Shown here: positions 4,922 to 8,243 of the stretch, piece by piece | Numbering within the stretch: position 1 is the stretch's first letter | Layout: each line of letters starts with the position of its first letter | From: an uncultured Eggerthellaceae bacterium | GTDB lineage: Bacteria > Actinomycetota > Coriobacteriia > Coriobacteriales > Eggerthellaceae | Direction of reading: 5' to 3' | Assembly: GCA_910589135.1 (NCBI GenBank) | Contig: CAJUSL010000035.1 | Coordinates: 11,724 to 19,966 of the forward strand | DNA: 8,243 nucleotides | Made by a program: the position numbers and the translations under genes | The notes under the pieces: generated by a model | What the model was told of the DNA's origin: nothing | What the model saw: the letters and a program-made list of their open reading frames with translations, nothing else | Database searches by the model: none

Positions 4922-7633
4922 CTACAGGTAGCGTCCCGTGATGCTCTCGGGGGTGGCGGCGATCTGAGCCGGCGCCCCCTCGGCAATCAGCCGTCCGCCG
5001 GCCTCTCCGCCGCCCGGCCCTAAGTCGATCACGTAGTCGGCATTGGCGATTACGTCCAGGTCGTGCTCGATGACGACGACGGTGGCGCCATGGTCGATCA
5101 GCCGCTGAAGCACGCCCAGCAGCGTCTCCACATCCAGCGGATGCAGCCCAATGGTGGGCTCGTCGAACACGAACAGCGTGCCCTCCTGGTCGCGGTGCAT
5201 CTCGCTCGCCAGCTTCAGACGCTGCGCCTCGCCGCCGGAAAGCGCCGGCGTCGACTCGCCCAGCGTGAGATACCCCAACCCGAGGTCGTGCAGCGTGCGC
5301 AGCTTCGCCGCCGCCTTCCCAAGGCCCTTCCCCGCCGCCAGAAGCTGGTCCACCGTGCGCGCCAGCAGGTCGGGAAGCGACAGGCACTGGTCGCCCGACG
5401 CCCCGGCGGCCGTCGCCTGGGCGTCGGTCCTCCCGTCGGCCACCTCACCAGCCGCATCGCCGCCGTCCAAGCAAAGACGCACCTGACAGGCGTCCTTCGC
5501 ATACCGCGAACCATGGCATTCGGGACACGGAATGTCCACGTCGGGAAGGAACTGCACGTCCAGCGAAATTTGGCCGGTGCCGTCGCACAGGGGGCAGCGC
5601 AGCGACCCGGTGTTGTACGAGAAGTCGCCCGCCTTCAGCCCTCGCTCCTTGGCGTCGGGGGTCTTCGCAAACAGCTTGCGCAAGTCGTCCATCACGCCCG
5701 AGTACGTGGCCACGGTCGAGCGCACGTTCACGCCAATGGGGGTCGCGTCCACCAAGTCGACGCGCTCGATGCCCGCCGGGTCGACGTTCTTCACGTGCGC
5801 CGGAAGGTCGCGTCCGGCGATGTGCGCCTGCAGCGCGGGAATCAGGCTTTCGAGAACCAGTGTGGTCTTGCCGGAACCCGACACGCCCGTCACGGCGGTC
5901 AGCCTGCTGCGCGGCACGTTGACGCTCAAGGGATGCACGGTGTGAATGCGCTCGGTGTCGAGATGGATCATGCGCGTGCCTTCCGCGCCTTCGCCCGCGG
6001 CTTCCACGGCGGGACCTTCCGCGCCAGCAGCACCGTCGCCTTCCGCACCCGCGCCAGCGCTAGCGCCACCCGCAGCCCCTGCTTCCCTGCGCACGGCACG
6101 CGCACCCGACAGGAACGGCCCGATGCGCGACGACGTCTCGCCCTCCACCTGCGCCACCGTTCCCTGCGCGATCACGCGGCCGCCGTCGGCGCCCGACCCA
6201 GGGCCGACCTCGATTATCCAGTCGGCATGCCGCAGAACCTGCACGTCGTGGTCGACGAACACCACGGAATTCCCGTCGGCGAGCAGGTCGTCCATCACGC
6301 CCAGCAGCCCCTCCACGTTGGAAGGATGCAACCCAATTGATGGCTCGTCCAGGACATACAGCACGCCCGTGGTGCGCGTGCGCACGGCACGGGCCAGCTG
6401 CACGCGCTGACGCTCGCCGTTCGACAGGGTGGAACTTGCCCGGTCGAGGGCAAGATAGCCAAGCCCCAACTGCTCCAGGCGTTGAATCGGCTCGGCGGTT
6501 TCCGCGACGATCGACGCAGCCATGGCCTGCATTTCGTCGGGCAGCGAGGCTTGCACCGCAGGCAGCCAGTCGCGCAGCTCGTCGAGCGTCATCGCCGTCG
6601 CCTGAGCCAGGTCCATGCCGCCGATACGCGGCGCGCGGGCTGCCTCGGACAGGCGCGTGCCGCAGCAATCGGGACACACGTCCGACTTCAGGAACTTCGC
6701 CACGCGCGCCAGGCCCTTGTCGTCCTTCACCTTCGCGAGCGCGTTCTTCACCGTGTTCACCGCGCTGTAGTACGTGAAGTCGAGCTCGGTGGCGTGGTCT
6801 TTGCCCTTCGGCACGTACAGGATGTGCTTCTTCTCCATCGGGCCGTGCAGCACGATGTCCTTCTCGCGGTCGGTCAGGTCCTGGTAGGGGACGTCGGTGC
6901 GCACGCCCATCTCGGCCGCCACCTGCGGCATGAGCGACCACATCAGCTGCCGCCACGGCGCAACCGCACCCTCTTCGAGCGTCAGGCCGGGGTCGGCAAT
7001 CAGCGTCGATTCGTCCACGTTGCGCACCACGCCGGTGCCTCCGCACGTCGCGCACGCGCCGCCGCTGTTGAACGCCAGGTCCTCGGCACCCGGACCGTAG
7101 AACTCCACGCCGCATGTCGAGCACACGATGGGCCGCTCGGCGGCGACGTTCAGCGTGGGCGGCACGCGGTGGCCGTTGGGGCACACGTGGCTGGCCAGGC
7201 GCGAGAACATGAGGCGCAGGCAGTTAAGCAGCTCGGTGGACGTGCCGAAGGTGGAGTGCACGTCGGGGATGCCGGGGCGCTGCCGCAGCGCGATGGCCGC
7301 GGGCACGTGCAGCACCTCGTCGACCTGGGCGCGCGTGGCCTGGCCGATGCGACGACGCGTGTAGGTGGAAAGCGCCTCCAGATAGCGGCGCGAGCCCTCC
7401 GCGTACAGAACGCCCAGCGCCAGCGAGCTTTTTCCCGAGCCCGACACGCCCGCGATACCCACCAGGCAGTGCAGCGGCACGTCGACGTCCACGTTCTTCA
7501 GATTGTGCACGCGGGCGCCCCGCACCTCGATTGCCTGCGGCTCCTCGTACTCGCTCGCCACGACGCCCTTCTCACCCATGCTGCTCGTGTTGGCCGTGTT
7601 GGCCGTGTCGGCCACGCTGCTTATGCTGCCCAT
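4922..7633 (-). CDS. UvrA-like ABC ATPase lacking the UvrB-binding domain (UvrA2 / drug-resistance type)
   Basis: A 903-residue cytoplasmic protein with two ABC cassettes that binds DNA or DNA-bound compounds. Cassette 1: Walker A GVSGSGKSS (62-70), signature LSNGERQR (403-410), Walker B VLYVLDEPS (424-432). Cassette 2: Walker A GVSGSGKTT (583-591), signature LSGGEAQR (798-805), Walker B LFVFDEPT (820-827). Both UvrA zinc fingers are present: Cys171-x2-Cys174-x19-Cys194-x2-Cys197 and Cys680-x2-Cys683-x19-Cys703-x2-Cys706. In E. coli UvrA the roughly 115-residue UvrB-binding domain sits before finger 1. Here only 20 residues separate Cys151 from Cys171, so that domain is absent, as in UvrA2 and the daunorubicin-resistance protein DrrC. 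Ala/Gly-rich inserts lie at about 515-553 (between the cassettes) and 723-748 (after finger 2). The ATG at 7631..7633 has GGAAGGA 7 bases upstream; a second Met at residue 19 is a possible alternative. Databases may simply call it uvrA. Confidence 0.9.
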   Translation of the reverse strand: MGSISSVADTANTANTSSMGEKGVVASEYEEPQAIEVRGARVHNLKNVDVDVPLHCLVGIAGVSGSGKSSLALGVLYAEGSRRYLEALSTYTRRRIGQATRAQVDEVLHVPAAIALRQRPGIPDVHSTFGTSTELLNCLRLMFSRLASHVCPNGHRVPPTLNVAAERPIVCSTCGVEFYGPGAEDLAFNSGGACATCGGTGVVRNVDESTLIADPGLTLEEGAVAPWRQLMWSLMPQVAAEMGVRTDVPYQDLTDREKDIVLHGPMEKKHILYVPKGKDHATELDFTYYSAVNTVKNALAKVKDDKGLARVAKFLKSDVCPDCCGTRLSEAARAPRIGGMDLAQATAMTLDELRDWLPAVQASLPDEMQAMAASIVAETAEPIQRLEQLGLGYLALDRASSTLSNGERQRVQLARAVRTRTTGVLYVLDEPSIGLHPSNVEGLLGVMDDLLADGNSVVFVDHDVQVLRHADWIIEVGPGSGADGGRVIAQGTVAQVEGETSSRIGPFLSGARAVRREAGAAGGASAGAGAEGDGAAGAEGPAVEAAGEGAEGTRMIHLDTERIHTVHPLSVNVPRSRLTAVTGVSGSGKTTLVLESLIPALQAHIAGRDLPAHVKNVDPAGIERVDLVDATPIGVNVRSTVATYSGVMDDLRKLFAKTPDAKERGLKAGDFSYNTGSLRCPLCDGTGQISLDVQFLPDVDIPCPECHGSRYAKDACQVRLCLDGGDAAGEVADGRTDAQATAAGASGDQCLSLPDLLARTVDQLLAAGKGLGKAAAKLRTLHDLGLGYLTLGESTPALSGGEAQRLKLASEMHRDQEGTLFVFDEPTIGLHPLDVETLLGVLQRLIDHGATVVVIEHDLDVIANADYVIDLGPGGGEAGGRLIAEGAPAQIAATPESITGRYL
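7587..7613. repeat. 9 bp tandem repeat (three units) in the UvrA-like N-terminus
   Basis: Two exact copies of GTGTTGGCC and one copy with a single change (GTGTCGGCC) lie head to tail. On the minus strand they encode the repetitive ADTANTANT near residues 8-16, ahead of the conserved domain. The unit length is a multiple of three, so copy-number change would keep the frame. Confidence 0.7.
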
Positions 7634-7640
7634 GCGGCCA

Positions 7641-7669
7641 TCCTTCCGTGTTGACTGGGAAGAATTCTA
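7641..7669 (-). promoter_or_regulatory. Candidate -10 element and ribosome site of the UvrA-like gene
   Basis: The minus strand has TAGAAT (7664..7669, five of six consensus bases), then about 16 bases, then the ribosome site GGAAGGA (7641..7647) before the ATG at 7633. No good -35 element is visible 16-18 bases upstream, so an activator or a relaxed promoter is possible. The leader would be short, roughly 24 bases. Confidence 0.4.
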
Positions 7670-7776
7670 CACCGCAGCCGCAGGACTCACGCCACGCACG
7701 CAAGCCGTGCGCGCAAGCGGAACCAAGCCGGCAGCCAAGCGCCACTCCGTATGCATCCTTCCAGGTGCATTGGGAT

Positions 7777-7851
7777 ATACTGAGTATCTCGTCAATCTCG
7801 TTGATGAAATACTCAGTATCTCGTTAACGAGATTGACGAGATACTGAGAAT
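7777..7851. repeat. 75 bp imperfect palindrome of three 11 bp dyads spaced 32 bp apart
   Basis: Three related dyads start at 7777 (ATACTGAGTAT), 7809 (ATACTCAGTAT, exact reverse complement of the first) and 7841 (ATACTGAGAAT), each 32 bp after the last, close to three helical turns. The whole region is symmetric about base 7814, the centre of the middle dyad. The outer 32 bp arms match at 27 of 32 positions, including a perfect 20 bp stretch (7783..7802 against 7826..7845). A separate 16 bp perfect palindrome (7818..7833) is nested inside. It lies between two divergent genes, nearer the AlbA_2 gene (38 bp before its start), which suggests a multi-site operator. It could also form a cruciform. 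Confidence 0.85.
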
Positions 7852-7861
7852 CGTGTCATAT
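7833..7861 (+). promoter_or_regulatory. Candidate promoter of the AlbA_2 gene, overlapping the third dyad
   Basis: TTGACG (7833..7838) followed by a 17 bp spacer and TCATAT (7856..7861) makes a weak sigma-70-like promoter with a start site about 20 bases before the ATG. The third dyad of the palindromic array (7841..7851) lies entirely in the spacer, where a bound protein would block RNA polymerase. The -10 match is poor, so the promoter could be elsewhere in the array. Confidence 0.3.
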
Positions 7862-7889
7862 CCATTGGCGAGATTGCTGGTGATACCTC

Positions 7890-8243
7890 ATGGAAGAGAA
7901 CAAGCAGCTCGAATTCAAGTCCGAGTTCTCGCGGACGTTTTTGAAAACCGTGAGCGCGTTCGCCAACTACGACGGCGGCGAAATACTGTTCGGCGTGAGC
8001 GACGACGGAATTCCCATAGGCGTCAAAAACGTCAAGGAGACGCTTCACGACATCGAGAACTCGATCAACGATGCCATCGACCCTACGCCGCAATACACGT
8101 TGTCGGCAAGGGAACAAGGCGCCGAGACGATAGTAAGCCTGCAGGTGCTGGAAGGCCGCGACAAGCCGTATTACTACAAAGGTTCCGCCTACAAGCGAAG
8201 CCTCACCTCCACCGTCAAGGTCGACAGGCAGGAGCTGCATCGC
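7890..8243 (+). CDS. AlbA_2 (Schlafen-type) putative DNA-binding/ATP-binding domain protein, N-terminal part; 3' end outside window
   Basis: The first 118 codons of an open frame that leaves the window. The residues form an AlbA_2 domain (Schlafen AlbA_2 family): the early LEFKSEFS motif (residues 7-14), the hallmark VSAFANYDGGEILFGVSDDG (21-40), and the later KPYYYKGSAYKRSLTST segment. Full-length bacterial members usually continue with a helical middle part and a C-terminal winged helix, and are often annotated as ATP-binding or transcriptional regulator proteins; their role is mostly unknown and some relatives act in defence. An in-frame TGA (7881..7883) just upstream makes the ATG at 7890 the first possible start. 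A modest GGTGA (7879..7883) lies 6 bases before it. The first 60 coding bases are AT-richer (about 48% GC) than the left neighbours. The upstream dyad array suggests autoregulation, which is inference. Confidence 0.85.
   Translation, partial: MEENKQLEFKSEFSRTFLKTVSAFANYDGGEILFGVSDDGIPIGVKNVKETLHDIENSINDAIDPTPQYTLSAREQGAETIVSLQVLEGRDKPYYYKGSAYKRSLTSTVKVDRQELHR

Larger units (their letters stand above)
7768..7868. mobile_element. Candidate miniature palindromic element with flanking direct repeats
   Basis: An 89 bp block (7774..7862) starts with GATAT and ends with ATATC, a 5 bp terminal inverted repeat. It is bounded on both sides by the exact 6 bp direct repeat CATTGG (7768..7773 and 7863..7868), as a target-site duplication would be. 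The block is much richer in A+T than its surroundings: 35 of 90 bases are G or C in 7771..7860. Most of its interior is a long palindrome. It codes for nothing. No transposase is in the window, and the terminal repeats are short enough to arise by chance, so the mobile-element reading is tentative. The rival reading is a regulatory operator array. Confidence 0.35.

Noticed and set aside
7695..7711. CGCACG/CGTGCG hairpin with a 5-base loop upstream of the UvrA-like gene
   Set aside because: A 6 bp GC-only stem is common by chance at this composition, and it lies upstream of the proposed transcription start.
7667..7756. A 29-codon minus-strand ORF upstream of the UvrA-like gene, possible leader peptide
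   Set aside because: Its GGAAGG abuts the ATG with no spacing, it has no recognisable peptide features, and it ends inside the proposed -10 element.
7783..7845. Long hairpin as an intrinsic terminator
   Set aside because: Both neighbouring genes point away from it, so no transcript should end there, and no T-run follows either arm.
7777..7872. CRISPR-like array suggested by the 32 bp period
   Set aside because: Only about 11-16 bp per unit is shared, the intervening parts are themselves inverted copies rather than unique spacers, and there are no cas genes.
7824..8240. A minus-strand frame of 138 codons opposite the AlbA_2 gene
   Set aside because: The plus strand carries the conserved AlbA_2 motifs in the same place; the minus frame shows no recognisable motif and no ribosome site was found.

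Overview
The window is GC-rich and gene-dense. Its gene content is an anaerobe-like mix: an aldo/keto reductase with two ferredoxin-type iron-sulfur motifs, a Cys-rich flavoprotein, and a UvrA-like ATPase. I infer a high-GC anaerobic Gram-positive, most likely a gut actinobacterium of the Coriobacteriia (Eggerthella-like). The sequence alone does not prove this.

Layout. At the left edge is the 3' two thirds of a serine-dependent glutaminase on the plus strand (1..650). It converges, across a hairpin-rich 138 bp gap, on a run of five minus-strand genes. In transcription order these are a UvrA-like two-cassette ATPase (4922..7633), a Cys-rich flavodoxin-fold protein (4305..4847), the Fe-S aldo/keto reductase (3036..4280), a MerR-family regulator (2115..2978) and an MFS exporter (789..2030). 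The gaps between them are 74, 24, 57 and 84 bp. The flavoprotein and reductase look like a redox pair. The 84 bp before the exporter holds a near-perfect 19 bp dyad inside a promoter with a 19 bp spacer, the standard MerR-type layout, so the regulator probably switches on the exporter in response to a compound.

The UvrA-like protein has both ATPase cassettes and both UvrA-type zinc fingers but lacks the UvrB-binding domain. That places it with the UvrA2/drug-resistance type rather than the housekeeping repair subunit. Together with the efflux gene this suggests a locus for coping with xenobiotics or DNA-binding drugs, with redox enzymes that may modify the same compound. This link is inference.

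Right edge. A divergent intergenic region (7634..7889) separates the UvrA-like gene from the start of a plus-strand AlbA_2 (Schlafen-type) gene that runs off the window. It contains the most striking structure here: an AT-rich (about 39% GC) 75 bp imperfect palindrome made of three 11 bp dyads exactly 32 bp apart. The palindrome lies inside an 89 bp block with short terminal inverted repeats and perfect 6 bp direct repeats on both sides. It is either a three-site operator for the AlbA_2 gene or a tiny palindromic mobile element that landed just upstream of it.
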